DNA from: Bacteroidia bacterium
GTDB lineage: Bacteria > Bacteroidota > Bacteroidia > UKL13-3
Length of the DNA stretch: 39,837 nt
Direction of reading: 5' to 3'
Assembly (NCBI GenBank): GCA_020049855.1
Contig: JAGVLJ010000074.1
Coordinates: forward strand, 1 to 39,837
The notes under the pieces: generated by a model
Database searches by the model: none
Told to the model about the DNA's origin: nothing
What the model saw: the letters and a program-made list of their open reading frames with translations, nothing else
Position numbers and translations under genes: made by a program
Part shown: piece by piece, positions 29,401 to 36,812 of the stretch
Layout: each line of letters starts with the position of its first letter
How positions within the stretch are numbered: the first letter of the stretch is position 1

Positions 29401-30288
29401 AAGAATAACAGTTTTAACACCTGCATCCACAATCATATCTATATGATCATCCTCAAGGGTAGTGTCGCGTTCAATAATAACTTCATTACGCTCAATGGAG
29501 ACCACTTCTCCTGTATCCTCATCCACAAAATCTTCAACCCATGTGCGAAGTACCCTGGCAGCAAGTTTGCGTCCAAGAACCTTTTTTAATCCTGCTTTAC
29601 TTACCTTAATTTCTTCAGCAAGGTCAAAGAGGTTTAAAATATCTTTATCGGTTTCGTAACCAATAGCACGTAACAGGGTGGTAACAGGGAATTTTTTCTT
29701 ACGGTCAATATACGCGTACATCACGTTATTAATATCGGTAGCAAATTCAATCCATGAACCCTTGAAAGGGATTACGCGAGCCGAATACAATTTGGTTCCG
29801 TTCGTATGATAGGTTTGTCCGAAGAATACCCCTGGCGAACGATGAAGTTGAGAAACAATAATACGTTCGGCACCATTGATAATAAAAGTTCCCTTTGGCG
29901 ACATGTAAGGGATAGTGCCCAAATACACGTCTTGCACAATGGTTTCGAAGTCCTCGTGCTCCGGATCGTTACAAGACAAGCGTAATTTAGCCTTAAGCGG
30001 AACGCTGTAGGTTAAACCTCTGTCAATACATTCTTCAATGGTGTAACGTGGCGGATCAACGAAGTAATCAAGAAACTCAAGAACGAAAATATTTCTTGAA
30101 TCGCTGATTGGGAAGTTTTCGGCAAATACGTTAAAAAGCCCTTCATTCTTTCTGTTTTCAGAAGAGGTTTCAAGTTGAAAAAACTCACGAAACGACTCTA
30201 CCTGTACATCGAGAAAATCGGGGTAATCAATTACCTTGTCAACTGAGGCGAAACTAATTCTTTCAGTGACGTTATTCTTATTAGCCAA
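26476..30288 (-). CDS. rpoB: DNA-directed RNA polymerase subunit beta
   Basis: Catalytic subunit forming the pincer and the rifampicin pocket. The rifampicin region reads [20 protein letters not shown] then [16 protein letters not shown], with D478, H488 and S493 at the E. coli 516, 526 and 531 positions, so the usual resistance residues are unchanged. The C-terminal [20 protein letters not shown] is the conserved clamp-interacting block. Length 1270 is normal. It follows rplL by 113 bases, a gap that contains a strong hairpin. Confidence 0.98.
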   Translation of the reverse strand: MANKNNVTERISFASVDKVIDYPDFLDVQVESFREFFQLETSSENRKNEGLFNVFAENFPISDSRNIFVLEFLDYFVDPPRYTIEECIDRGLTYSVPLKAKLRLSCNDPEHEDFETIVQDVYLGTIPYMSPKGTFIINGAERIIVSQLHRSPGVFFGQTYHTNGTKLYSARVIPFKGSWIEFATDINNVMYAYIDRKKKFPVTTLLRAIGYETDKDILNLFDLAEEIKVSKAGLKKVLGRKLAARVLRTWVEDFVDEDTGEVVSIERNEVIIERDTTLEDDHIDMIVDAGVKTVILHKEEANHNDFAIILNTLQKDTSNSGKEALEHIYRQLRNADPPDEETARGILEKLFFSDKRYDLGEVGRYRINRKLNRGTDMSVRILTKDDIIAIIKYLIELFNSRADVDDIDHLSNRRVRTVGEQLYSQFGVGLARMARTIRERMNIRDNEVFTPADLINARTLSSVINSFFGTNQLSQFMDQTNPLAEITHKRRMSALGPGGLSRDRAGFEVRDVHYTHYGRLCTIETPEGPNIGLISSLCVHARINGMGFIETPYRAVVEGKVVVDKPVVYLSAEDEDGKVIAQANAQVAKDGNFVDQKVKARFEGDFPMVDPEKLDYMDVAPNQIVSIAASMIPFLEHDDANRALMGSNMQRQAVPLIRPQAPIVGTGLEGKVARDSRALIVAEGTGVVEFVDANEIRVKYEQTEKDLLVNFSGSVKSYPLTKFRRTNQNTCLNQRPVVSKGQLVKKGDVLCEGHATDQGELALGRNLKVAFMPWQGYNFEDAIVISERVAKEDWFTSIHITEYELEVRDTKRGEEELTNDIPNVSEEATRNLDENGLIRVGAEVHEGDILIGKITPKGETEPSPEEKLLRAIFGDKAGDVKDASMKAPPSTSGIIIDKKLFARTKKDKATKGEEKTKVSKIEDEHNKAMAALKGVLVDKLFTVVNGKTSQGVTNVYNEELIPKGTKFTQKQLMDIDYTNINANNWTTDKEKNDLIKEILSNYKVAANDIIADYKRKLFAIQVGDELPAGILKLAKVYIADKRKLKVGDKMAGRHGNKGIVARIVREEDMPFLEDGTPVDIVLNPLGVPSRMNLGQIYETVLGWAGKELGVKFATPIFDGASIEDIEKYMSEAKLPIDGAVYLYDGLTGERFHQKTTVGIIYMLKLGHMVDDKMHARSIGPYSLITQQPLGGKAQFGGQRFGEMEVWALEAFGASNILQEILTVKSDDIVGRAKTYEAIVKGDNLPTPGIPESFNVLVHELRGLGLEITID

Positions 30289-30350
30289 GTGATTTATTTA
30301 TTTAAAATGTGAAGGAACAAAAGAAAATGGAATGGATACAAATACATAGC

Positions 30351-30375
30351 TGACCCACGGCAAAAGCCGGGGTCA
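30351..30375 (-). promoter_or_regulatory. Hairpin in the rplL-rpoB spacer
   Basis: TGACCC-A-CGGC-AAAA-GCCG-GGGTCA forms a 10-bp stem with one bulged base and a four-base loop. On the minus strand no T run follows, so it is not a plain terminator. In E. coli the same spacer holds a partial terminator and an RNase III site that lower rpoBC relative to rplJL expression; an equivalent role here is inference. Confidence 0.6.
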
Positions 30376-30401
30376 ACTCATAATAACTTTGGGTAGTATG
30401 A

Positions 30402-30779
30402 CTACTTGAGTTCAACTTCTGCTCCTGCTTCTTCAAGCTTAGCCTTCAAGGTATTTGCTTCATCTTTAGAAACATTTTCCTTTACAGCTTTAGGAGCTCC
30501 GTCAACTAATTCTTTAGCCTCTTTCAAGCCAAGACCGGTTAGGTCTTTCACGAGTTTTACTACGTTGAGTTTTCCAGCACCTGCATTCTTAAGAATTACG
30601 GTGAACTCAGTTTGCTCAGCAGGAGCTGCTGCAGCAGCACTGCCGGTAACTGGAGCAGCAGCAACAGCTGCAGCAGCAGGCTCAATGCCGTACTCTTCTT
30701 TGAGAATCTGAGCTAACTCGTTTACTTCTTTTACTGATAAGTTTACCAACTGTTCAGCAAATGATTTTAAATCTGCCAT
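30402..30779 (-). CDS. rplL: 50S ribosomal protein bL12 (L7/L12)
   Basis: Stalk protein that recruits and stimulates translation GTPases; present in several copies per ribosome, anchored by uL10. The N-terminal dimer domain contains [20 protein letters not shown], an Ala/Pro-rich hinge spans about residues 33-55, and the C-terminal factor-binding domain has [20 protein letters not shown] and [19 protein letters not shown]. Length 125 is normal. It follows rplJ by 27 bases. Confidence 0.98.
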   Translation of the reverse strand: MADLKSFAEQLVNLSVKEVNELAQILKEEYGIEPAAAAVAAAPVTGSAAAAAPAEQTEFTVILKNAGAGKLNVVKLVKDLTGLGLKEAKELVDGAPKAVKENVSKDEANTLKAKLEEAGAEVELK

Positions 30780-30806
30780 TTTTGTAAAGTATTAAATAGT
30801 TAACAA

Positions 30807-31340
30807 TTAAATTTCTTTTTTACTCGGGTTTTCTGAAAGTGTTTTTACGATACCTGCCAGTTTTCCTCCGGAAGACTTAAGCGCAGAAATCACGTTCTTG
30901 GCAGGTGACTGCAACAAGGCAATAATATCTCCAATTAACTCGTCTTTTGTTTTTAGTGCAATGAGGGTATCGAGTTGATTGTCGCCTATGAAAACTTCGT
31001 TCTCCACATAGGCCGCTTTTAGAGCAGGAATATTATTCCCCTTTCTAAAATCTTTGATGATTTTTGCAGGAGTTTTAAAATCTTCAGTGAACAAAATAGA
31101 GGAAGACCCCTTTAGTGACCCGTACATTGATCCGAAATCAACACCTGTGCTCTCAAGAGCTTTGCGAATAAGAGTATTTTTAGCTACTGTCATCTTCACC
31201 CCACCCTTAAACATAATCCGCCTCAACTCATTTGTTTTGTTTGCTGAGAGGCCTGATGTATCCGTAATATAGAAGCATTTACTCTTAGTTAAGTGATCTG
31301 TAAGTTCCGCAACTACATCGTATTTTTCTTGCTTTTTCAT
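30807..31340 (-). CDS. rplJ: 50S ribosomal protein uL10
   Basis: Stalk base protein that binds 23S rRNA and bL12 dimers. Signatures are KCFYITDTSGLSANKTNELR, VKMTVAKNTLIRKALEST and DFRKGNNIPALKAAYVE. The C-terminal helix for bL12 binding is near residues 140-177 (LLQSPAKNVISALKSSGGKL). Length 177 is normal. Only 5 bases separate it from rplA, so the leader at which L10-L12 represses in E. coli cannot be present in the usual form. Confidence 0.96.
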   Translation of the reverse strand: MKKQEKYDVVAELTDHLTKSKCFYITDTSGLSANKTNELRRIMFKGGVKMTVAKNTLIRKALESTGVDFGSMYGSLKGSSSILFTEDFKTPAKIIKDFRKGNNIPALKAAYVENEVFIGDNQLDTLIALKTKDELIGDIIALLQSPAKNVISALKSSGGKLAGIVKTLSENPSKKEI

Positions 31341-31345
31341 ATTGA

Positions 31346-32044
31346 TTAGATTCCTGGTATTGTCTTCGTGTCAACATTTACACTTGGGCTCATAGTACTC
31401 GACATGTAAACGCTTTTGAAATAGGTTCCTTTGGCTGACGAAGGTTTTAATTTCGCAACCGCCTGAATTAATTCTACAGCGTTTTCGTAGATTTTCTCCG
31501 GAGAGAAGGATGCCTTGCCAATGGCAGCGTGGATAATTCCCGTTTTATCAACTTTAAAGTCAATTTTACCGGCTTTTACCTCTTTAACAACTTTGCCAAT
31601 GTCGGTGGTAACAGTTCCGGTTTTAGGATTTGGCATTAGGTTACGTGGCCCGAGAATCTTTCCAAGTTTACCTAATTTTGCCATAATAGCAGGCATGGTA
31701 ACGATTACATCTACATCGGTCCATCCGCCCTCTATTTTTTTAATGTACTCGTCCAGTCCTACAAAATCAGCCCCAGCCTCTTTGGCCTCGGCTTCTTTTT
31801 CGGGTGTACACAATACAAGTACTTTTTTAGTCTTGCCCGTTCCATGCGGAAGAGCCACCACACCACGAACCATTTGATTTGATTTACGTGGATCAACACC
31901 CAAACGGATGTCAACATCTACCGATGCATCAAACTTGGTGGTGGTGAGTTCCCTCACGAGCTTTGCTGACTCGTTTAGGCTGTACTGCTTAGTACGATCG
32001 TACTTTGTCAGTACCACTTTTCTTTTTTTACTGATTGTTGCCAT
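31346..32044 (-). CDS. rplA: 50S ribosomal protein uL1
   Basis: L1-stalk protein that guides E-site tRNA out; translational repressor of the rplK-rplA unit in E. coli. Visible are [56 protein letters not shown] and a C-terminal [20 protein letters not shown]. Length 232 is typical. It follows rplK by 19 bases. Confidence 0.97.
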   Translation of the reverse strand: MATISKKRKVVLTKYDRTKQYSLNESAKLVRELTTTKFDASVDVDIRLGVDPRKSNQMVRGVVALPHGTGKTKKVLVLCTPEKEAEAKEAGADFVGLDEYIKKIEGGWTDVDVIVTMPAIMAKLGKLGKILGPRNLMPNPKTGTVTTDIGKVVKEVKAGKIDFKVDKTGIIHAAIGKASFSPEKIYENAVELIQAVAKLKPSSAKGTYFKSVYMSSTMSPSVNVDTKTIPGI

Positions 32045-32063
32045 GATAACGTCTTAAAAAATT

Positions 32064-32510
32064 TTAGTTTTTAGACCATGGTGCATCTCCAGTCACTGCG
32101 ATTCCCATGCTTCGAGCTGTACCGGCCACCATCTTCATTGCTGATTCAACGGTGAAACAGTTCAGATCGGGCATTTTATCTTCAGCGATAGTTCGCACCT
32201 GATCCCAGGTCACCTGACCTGCTTTTTTACGATTAGACTCTGGCGAGCCCTTTTGGATTTTGCACACTTCCAGAAGTTGTGCGGCCACCGGTGGGGTTTT
32301 TATTACAAAGTCAAATGATTTGTCATTATAAACGGTAATTACAACCGGGAGTATTTTGCCTGTTTTATCTTGAGTACGGGCGTTGAACTGCTTACAGAAG
32401 TCCATAATATTAACACCCTTTGAACCCAATGCGGGTCCGATAGGAGGAGCTGGATTAGCTGCTCCGCCTTTAACTTGTAGTTTTACAAATCCGGTTACTT
32501 CTTTTGCCAT
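32064..32510 (-). CDS. rplK: 50S ribosomal protein uL11
   Basis: GTPase-associated-centre protein, target region of thiostrepton-type drugs. The N-terminal domain has [20 protein letters not shown] and [20 protein letters not shown]. The C-terminal RNA-binding domain ends with [17 protein letters not shown]. Length 148 is a little above the usual 141-142. It begins 4 bases after nusG stops. Confidence 0.97.
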   Translation of the reverse strand: MAKEVTGFVKLQVKGGAANPAPPIGPALGSKGVNIMDFCKQFNARTQDKTGKILPVVITVYNDKSFDFVIKTPPVAAQLLEVCKIQKGSPESNRKKAGQVTWDQVRTIAEDKMPDLNCFTVESAMKMVAGTARSMGIAVTGDAPWSKN

Positions 32511-32514
32511 AAAG

Positions 32515-33063
32515 CTATTCTTTTTCTACTTGTATAAAGTTCAATTCTAAAGGTGTTCTACGGCCAAAAATTTTCACCATCACCTTTAGCTTCTTTTTGT
32601 CTTCGTGTACTTCTTCAATTACCCCGCTAAAGCCGCTGAAAGGGCCGTCTGTTACCTTTACTGTTTCTCCAACAATAAATGGTTCAGAAATACTTTCCCC
32701 ATGCTCTGCAATTTCATCTACTTTACCCAAAATGCGATTTACTTCCGACATTCTGAGTGGAGAGGGAACTCCTTTGCCCCCTAAAAACCCAACTACCCCA
32801 TTTACCGAATCAATCGTGTGAGCCACCTCCCCTACCAATTCGGCCTGAATTAAAATGTAGCCTGGGAAATAACTACGTTCCTTTGAAGTTTTTTTTCCAT
32901 TTTTTATCTGGTAAACTTTCTCCATCGGAATCAGAATTTGAGGTACAAAGTTGCTTAGCCCTGCACGCACAAGTTCGGCCTCAATATGTGCCTTAACCTT
33001 TTTCTCTTGGCCGCTTATGGCTCTTACAACGTACCATTTAAAGTCTTGTGTAGTCCCGCTCAT
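32515..33063 (-). CDS. nusG: Transcription termination/antitermination protein NusG
   Basis: Binds the RNA polymerase clamp through its NGN domain and couples transcription to Rho or to uS10. The NGN domain spans about residues 8-115 ([20 protein letters not shown], then [15 protein letters not shown]). A KOW domain follows from about 125 ([20 protein letters not shown]). Length 182 is normal. The order secE-nusG-rplK is conserved in most bacteria. Confidence 0.97.
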   Translation of the reverse strand: MSGTTQDFKWYVVRAISGQEKKVKAHIEAELVRAGLSNFVPQILIPMEKVYQIKNGKKTSKERSYFPGYILIQAELVGEVAHTIDSVNGVVGFLGGKGVPSPLRMSEVNRILGKVDEIAEHGESISEPFIVGETVKVTDGPFSGFSGVIEEVHEDKKKLKVMVKIFGRRTPLELNFIQVEKE

Positions 33064-33078
33064 GTTGATTTTTCAGAA

Positions 33079-33276
33079 TTAATTCTCAAAAAATTTATAA
33101 AAAATCTCCATGGCAAAATTGCTGGTAAAGTCAATTATAAAAACTACACCTGCAAAAATGATAGAGGCCACCATCACAATGATAGTACTGCTTTGCAACT
33201 CTTCCCAAGTAGGCCACGACACTTTTGTCATCAACTCCTCCGAGGTACTTTTAAGGTAAGCTATTACTTTTTCCAT
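33079..33276 (-). CDS. secE: Preprotein translocase subunit SecE
   Basis: A 65-residue single-span inner-membrane subunit that clamps SecY. The amphipathic segment STSEELMTKVSWPTWEELQS precedes one transmembrane helix at about residues 32-54 (IIVMVASIIFAGVVFIIDF). This is the short form, lacking the two extra helices of enteric SecE. It lies between tRNA-Trp and nusG; no promoter of its own was seen, so it is probably read from upstream. Confidence 0.95.
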   Translation of the reverse strand: MEKVIAYLKSTSEELMTKVSWPTWEELQSSTIIVMVASIIFAGVVFIIDFTSNFAMEIFYKFFEN

Positions 33277-33290
33277 TTTCTGTTGCTAAG

Positions 33291-33361
33291 CACGGGTGCC
33301 TGGGCTCGAACCAAGATCAACGGTTTTGGAGACCGCTATTCTACCATTGAACTACACCCGT
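33291..33361 (-). tRNA. tRNA-Trp (CCA)
   Basis: Folding the minus strand gives a 7-bp acceptor stem (ACGGGTG with CACCCGT), a D arm, an anticodon stem GCGGT/ACCGT with loop CTCCAAA, and a T arm CTTGG-TTCGAGC-CCAGG. The anticodon CCA reads UGG. The 3' CCA end is not encoded. It lies between tuf and secE, a place where many bacteria have trnW. Confidence 0.96.
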
Positions 33362-33368
33362 GGGTTAT

Positions 33369-33411
33369 AGACACCAAATGGAATCGGTGCTCCCAATTCC
33401 ATTTGGTATCT
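33369..33411 (-). promoter_or_regulatory. Perfect hairpin between tuf and tRNA-Trp
   Basis: ACCAAATGGAAT (33373-33384) pairs perfectly with ATTCCATTTGGT (33396-33407), with three further pairs beyond one mismatch (33369-33371 with 33409-33411). The loop has 11 bases. On the minus strand no T run follows and the tRNA begins 8 bases later. A processing site or a weak attenuator fits better than a full terminator. Confidence 0.65.
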
Positions 33412-33425
33412 GTTTAATTGAATTA

Positions 33426-34613
33426 TTATTTTATAATCTCAGTTACCTGACCTGCACCAATGGTACGACCACCTTCACGAATCGCGAAACGAAGACCTTT
33501 TTCCATTGCAATTGGCTGGATCAGATTCACGGTAATGGTAGTATTATCACCAGGCATTATCATTTCTACGCCTTCAGGCAGTACAGTTTCCCCTGTAACG
33601 TCTGTTGTGCGGAAATAAAACTGAGGACGGTATTTGTTAAAGAATGGGGTATGGCGTCCACCTTCTTCTTTGCTTAACACATAAACTTCAGCTTTAAATT
33701 CAGTGTGTGGAGTTACTGAACCTGGCTTACAAATAACCATTCCTCTTCGGATATCGTTTTTCTCAATACCACGAAGCAATAAACCTGCATTATCACCGGC
33801 CTCACCACGATCAAGAAGCTTACGGAACATTTCAACACCTGTAATAGTTGAAGTCATTTTTTCAGCACCTAAACCAATAATTTCTACTCCATCACCTACG
33901 TTGATAACACCACGCTCAATACGACCAGTGGCAACAGTACCACGTCCGGTAATTGAGAATACGTCTTCAACCGGCATAAGAAAAGGTAATTCAACTGCAC
34001 GCGGAGGAATTGGGATATAGGTATCAACTGCGTCCATCAATTCCATGATTTTTTCAACCCACTTAGAATCTCCATTCAAACCACCCAAAGCAGAACCTTT
34101 GATAATTGGAATTTCGTCACCAGGGAAATCATATTTATTTAAGAGTTCTCTAATTTCCATTTCAACAATCTCAAGCAATTCAGGATCATCAACCATGTCA
34201 ACTTTGTTCATAAAAACAACGATACGTGGTACACCAACCTGACGAGCCAAAAGAATGTGCTCACGGGTTTGTGGCATCGGACCATCCGTTGCAGCCACTA
34301 CTAGAATCGCACCATCCATTTGGGCAGCACCCGTAACCATGTTTTTAACATAATCAGCGTGTCCCGGGCAATCAACGTGTGCATAGTGACGGCCTGCGGT
34401 AGAATATTCTACGTGTGCCGTATTAATAGTAATACCGCGTTCTTTCTCTTCTGGAGCCGAGTCAATCGAATCGAATGATCTAGCCTCTGAAAGACCTTTG
34501 TCTGCCAGAACTTTAGTAATGGCAGCGGTTAATGTGGTTTTACCGTGGTCAACGTGACCGATTGTACCAATGTTTACGTGTGGTTTCGAGCGGTCGAAAT
34601 TTTCTTTAGCCAT
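33426..34613 (-). CDS. tuf: Elongation factor Tu
   Basis: GTPase that delivers aminoacyl-tRNA to the ribosome. The P-loop GHVDHGKT is at residues 19-26, followed by the switch [35 protein letters not shown] and G4 in [10 protein letters not shown]. Domains II and III contain [20 protein letters not shown] and [17 protein letters not shown]. Length 395 is normal. It is the only tuf in the window and follows four tRNA genes, as E. coli tufB does. Confidence 0.98.
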   Translation of the reverse strand: MAKENFDRSKPHVNIGTIGHVDHGKTTLTAAITKVLADKGLSEARSFDSIDSAPEEKERGITINTAHVEYSTAGRHYAHVDCPGHADYVKNMVTGAAQMDGAILVVAATDGPMPQTREHILLARQVGVPRIVVFMNKVDMVDDPELLEIVEMEIRELLNKYDFPGDEIPIIKGSALGGLNGDSKWVEKIMELMDAVDTYIPIPPRAVELPFLMPVEDVFSITGRGTVATGRIERGVINVGDGVEIIGLGAEKMTSTITGVEMFRKLLDRGEAGDNAGLLLRGIEKNDIRRGMVICKPGSVTPHTEFKAEVYVLSKEEGGRHTPFFNKYRPQFYFRTTDVTGETVLPEGVEMIMPGDNTTITVNLIQPIAMEKGLRFAIREGGRTIGAGQVTEIIK

Positions 34614-34719
34614 AGTTAACTATTGTTTGAGTTGTTTATATTATTTTCTTTAAACTTTTTTTACACCTAAAGCGGAACTAACCCGCTGTCTTTTTCCGGG
34701 ATTTCACCGGACACTTTTC

Positions 34720-34794
<75 letters not shown>

Positions 34795-34870
34795 ATACTC
34801 AGTTGTTTGGGTAAAATCATTTTCTATTTAGCAGTAAGTAGAAAACTTTCAACGTCAAACTCCCTTTTTG

Positions 34871-34943
34871 AGCGGGAGACCGGGCTCGAACCGGCCACCT
34901 ATAGCTTGGAAGGCTATCGCTCTACCAAATGAGCTACTCCCGC
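34871..34943 (-). tRNA. tRNA-Gly (TCC)
   Basis: Acceptor GCGGGAG/CTCCCGC, anticodon stem ATAGC/GCTAT and loop CTTCCAA give anticodon TCC for GGA/GGG. The T loop TTCGAGC is normal. CCA is not encoded. It is the third tRNA of the cluster in transcription order. Confidence 0.96.
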
Positions 34944-34985
34944 TTTTTGTCCTTCTTTGCCTTATTCCCGACAAATATGACCAAG

Positions 34986-35066
34986 TGGGGAGAGAAGGAT
35001 TCGAACCTTCGAAGATTTCTCAACGGATTTACAGTCCGTCCCATTTGGCCACTCTGGTATCTCCCC
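34986..35066 (-). tRNA. tRNA-Tyr (GTA)
   Basis: Acceptor GGGGAGA/TCTCCCC, anticodon stem ACGGA/TCCGT with loop CTGTAAA (anticodon GTA) and a long variable arm, as expected for bacterial tyrosine tRNA. About 81 bases; CCA is not encoded. Confidence 0.96.
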
Positions 35067-35076
35067 AAAACCACAG

Positions 35077-35149
35077 AGCCACTTGCCGGAGTCGAACCAG
35101 CGACCTACTGATTACAAATCAGTTGCTCTACCAGCTGAGCTAAAGTGGC
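35077..35149 (-). tRNA. tRNA-Thr (TGT)
   Basis: Acceptor GCCACTT/AAGTGGC, anticodon stem ACTGA/TCAGT and loop TTTGTAA give anticodon TGT for ACA and related codons. First gene of the tRNA-tuf transcript; CCA is not encoded. The candidate promoter is at 35221-35250. Confidence 0.96.
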
Positions 35150-35186
35150 ATCAGGATTTTATCCTAATAAGATATATTGAGAACAA

Positions 35187-35216
35187 CCTTTTGAAAACGA
35201 CTATTTTTTCAAAAGG
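35187..35216 (-). terminator. Hairpin between hpf and the tRNA cluster
   Basis: CCTTTTGAAAA (35187-35197) pairs perfectly with TTTTCAAAAGG (35206-35216), 11 bp with an 8-base loop. It may end the rpsU-xerC-hpf transcript, although only a short TTGTT follows. It also coincides with the likely first bases of the tRNA-tuf transcript, so it could instead be a 5' leader structure. Confidence 0.5.
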
Positions 35217-35220
35217 ACTG

Positions 35221-35250
35221 CAAATGTAGATAAAAAAACGTTATATGGAA
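35221..35250 (-). promoter_or_regulatory. Candidate promoter of the tRNA-tuf unit
   Basis: TACATTTG (35228-35221, minus strand) fits TAnnTTTG. At the -33 place, 19 bases upstream, the sequence is TTC rather than TTG. The predicted start near 35214 lies about 65 bases ahead of the mature tRNA-Thr. Confidence 0.6.
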
Positions 35251-35268
35251 ATTTTAGCTGATTTTTTT

Positions 35269-35568
35269 TTACTTGGCTCTCAGCTTCTCGTTGTAACGTT
35301 TTACCTGAGTTTTTAACTGATCTACTGCTAAATCAGTGGCCGCTTCAAATGACACAGAAGTGTGTTCGGCAAATAGGGGTTTTTGATTAACGTTTATCTT
35401 GATTTCCACTTGTTTATTTTCTTTTTCAGCAGCTTTCTGAACTTTCAGATACACCTCTGCCCCTTTTATACTATCGTGAAATGTTCCAAGTTTACTCACC
35501 TTGCGCTCAATGTAATCGATCAATTTGTGATCAGCATCAAAATGAATGGATTGAATTTCAATTTTCAT
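35269..35568 (-). CDS. hpf: Ribosome hibernation-promoting factor, short form
   Basis: A 99-residue protein of the HPF/RaiA (old name sigma-54 modulation) family that binds the 30S decoding site and keeps idle ribosomes inactive. The start MKIEIQSIHFDADHKLIDYI, VYLKVQKAAEKENKQVEIKI and the C-terminal FEAATDLAVDQLKTQVKRYN are typical of the beta-alpha-beta-beta-beta-alpha fold. There is no long-form C-terminal dimerisation domain. It is the third gene after rpsU and xerC, an order common in Bacteroidota. Confidence 0.93.
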   Translation of the reverse strand: MKIEIQSIHFDADHKLIDYIERKVSKLGTFHDSIKGAEVYLKVQKAAEKENKQVEIKINVNQKPLFAEHTSVSFEAATDLAVDQLKTQVKRYNEKLRAK

Positions 35569-35585
35569 AAGTCACTTTAATTTGT

Positions 35586-35624
35586 AAAAGCCTTTGGGTT
35601 TCCCGTTTCAACCTCTGGGCTTTT
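35586..35624 (-). terminator. Possible weak terminator or processing hairpin after xerC
   Basis: AAAAGCC (35586-35592) can pair with GGCTTTT (35618-35624), with an inner GGGTT/AACC pairing. On the minus strand the stem ends in TTTT then ACAAATT. It lies in the 90-base xerC-hpf spacer and may reduce, rather than stop, read-through into hpf. Confidence 0.35.
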
Positions 35625-35658
35625 GATTCTACATTATTTTGGCGGGAATGCGGTTTCA

Positions 35659-36546
35659 TTATGATTTAGGATGGGCTTGCTTGTGAACATTCTTCAGCCG
35701 CTCAATACTGCTGTGGGTATAAACCTGTGTAGCCGAAAGATTTGCATGCCCAAGTAATTCCTTAATAGCATTCAAATCCGCACCTTTATTTAAAAGGTGT
35801 GTAGCAAAAGTATGCCTGAGCACATGAGGACTTTTTTTATCAATTGTTGTAACCATGCTTAGAAAACGATTCACAACCAAGTAGGCAAATTTAGGATATA
35901 ATTTAACCCCTTTATCACTGCACACCAATTCCGGATTTGAAAATCCTGACCGCACCTTGAGGTTGAGATAATTAATTATACTTTTCTCTAACTCTACGAC
36001 CATAGGAATGATACGCTCTTTGTTCCGTTTACCAAGTACTTTTAGTGTTTTTCTTGAAAAATCCACATCGGATTCAAGCAACCCCAATAGTTCCGATAAT
36101 CGAATGCCTGTACAATATAATAATTCTATAATCAATTTATTCCTTGCACCTATAAAATCATTTGTAAAAAGCTCTCGCTCAAGCAACATTTTCATCCCCT
36201 TTTCTTCTACAAAGGTCGGAAGTCTTTTTGACGTTTTCGGGGCTTGTACTTTAAGTAAAGGATTTTTCTGTACTAAGCTTTCTTTTAGCAGGTATTTATA
36301 AAAAGTTTTGAGGGTTGACAGTTTTCGGTTTACAGATCGTGGATCAATGCCGCTATTTAACAACTCAACCACCCAACTCCTTATCACGGAATGGTTGATC
36401 TGATGTATTGAATCTATTTCATATTGTTGATGCACATAGTACAAAAACTGATTTAAGTCGGTTTCGTACGAGGTAGCCGTGTGCCCAGAATATTTCTTCT
36501 GGTGGATTAGATATTCAAGGAAACCTGTAATTAGATCAGGTTCCAT
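35659..36546 (-). CDS. xerC: Tyrosine recombinase XerC/XerD-like
   Basis: Site-specific recombinase of the type that resolves chromosome dimers at dif. The N-terminal SAM-like core-binding domain covers about residues 5-90. The catalytic domain shows the full set R149 (CTGIRLSELL), K173, H241 and R244 (SPHVLRHTFATH), H267 (LGHANL) and the nucleophile Y276 (QVYTHSS). Length 295 is normal for Xer. The position between rpsU and hpf is a chromosomal housekeeping place, with no phage or integron genes near. Whether it is XerC or XerD by descent cannot be settled here. Confidence 0.88.
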   Translation of the reverse strand: MEPDLITGFLEYLIHQKKYSGHTATSYETDLNQFLYYVHQQYEIDSIHQINHSVIRSWVVELLNSGIDPRSVNRKLSTLKTFYKYLLKESLVQKNPLLKVQAPKTSKRLPTFVEEKGMKMLLERELFTNDFIGARNKLIIELLYCTGIRLSELLGLLESDVDFSRKTLKVLGKRNKERIIPMVVELEKSIINYLNLKVRSGFSNPELVCSDKGVKLYPKFAYLVVNRFLSMVTTIDKKSPHVLRHTFATHLLNKGADLNAIKELLGHANLSATQVYTHSSIERLKNVHKQAHPKS

Positions 36547-36552
36547 AAATTT

Positions 36553-36747
36553 TTATGCGATACTTTCTGACTGCATAAACTGCTTGTAAGCAGCGCGAAT
36601 AACCTGTTGTCTGCGTTTAATGCAGGGCTTGGTAAATGATTGTCTTTCTCTAAGTTCTTTTACAACACCTGTTTTTTCAAATTTCTTTTTGAATTTTTTC
36701 AGTGCTTTGTCAAGTGACTCGTTTTCTTTTACGTTTACAATGATCAT
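36553..36747 (-). CDS. rpsU: 30S ribosomal protein bS21
   Basis: A 64-residue basic protein at the 30S platform, where in Bacteroidota it helps hide the 16S 3' end (anti-Shine-Dalgarno). Signatures are MIIVNVKENESLDKALKKFK, KFEKTGVVKELRERQSFTK and KRRQQVIRAAYKQF. The mRNA leader predicted from the promoter is about 20 bases and has no AGGAGG, so a Shine-Dalgarno feedback loop is not evident. xerC begins 6 bases after the stop, indicating an operon. Confidence 0.95.
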   Translation of the reverse strand: MIIVNVKENESLDKALKKFKKKFEKTGVVKELRERQSFTKPCIKRRQQVIRAAYKQFMQSESIA

Positions 36748-36772
36748 ACAACTATTTTGAAAAATTGGACTG

Positions 36773-36802
36773 CAAATATAGAAGTTGCCGGCTAATTTTC
36801 AA
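36773..36802 (-). promoter_or_regulatory. Bacteroidota-type promoter of rpsU-xerC-hpf
   Basis: TTG (36802-36800), 19 bases, then TATATTTG (36780-36773) on the minus strand is a full consensus match. The start point is expected near 36766. It lies in the 65-base gap between the acyl-CoA dehydrogenase stop and rpsU. Confidence 0.85.
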
Positions 36803-36812
36803 AGTTTTAAAT

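Noticed and set aside
34868-35143. Open frame of 91 codons on the plus strand across the tRNA genes
   Set aside because: It is antisense to tRNA-Gly, tRNA-Tyr and tRNA-Thr, all of which fold fully; the peptide is just reverse tRNA sequence.
35659-36546. Tyrosine recombinase as a mark of a prophage, integron or integrative element
   Set aside because: It has Xer length and motifs and sits between rpsU and hpf; no att-like repeats or phage genes are near, although tRNA genes lie about 500 bases away.
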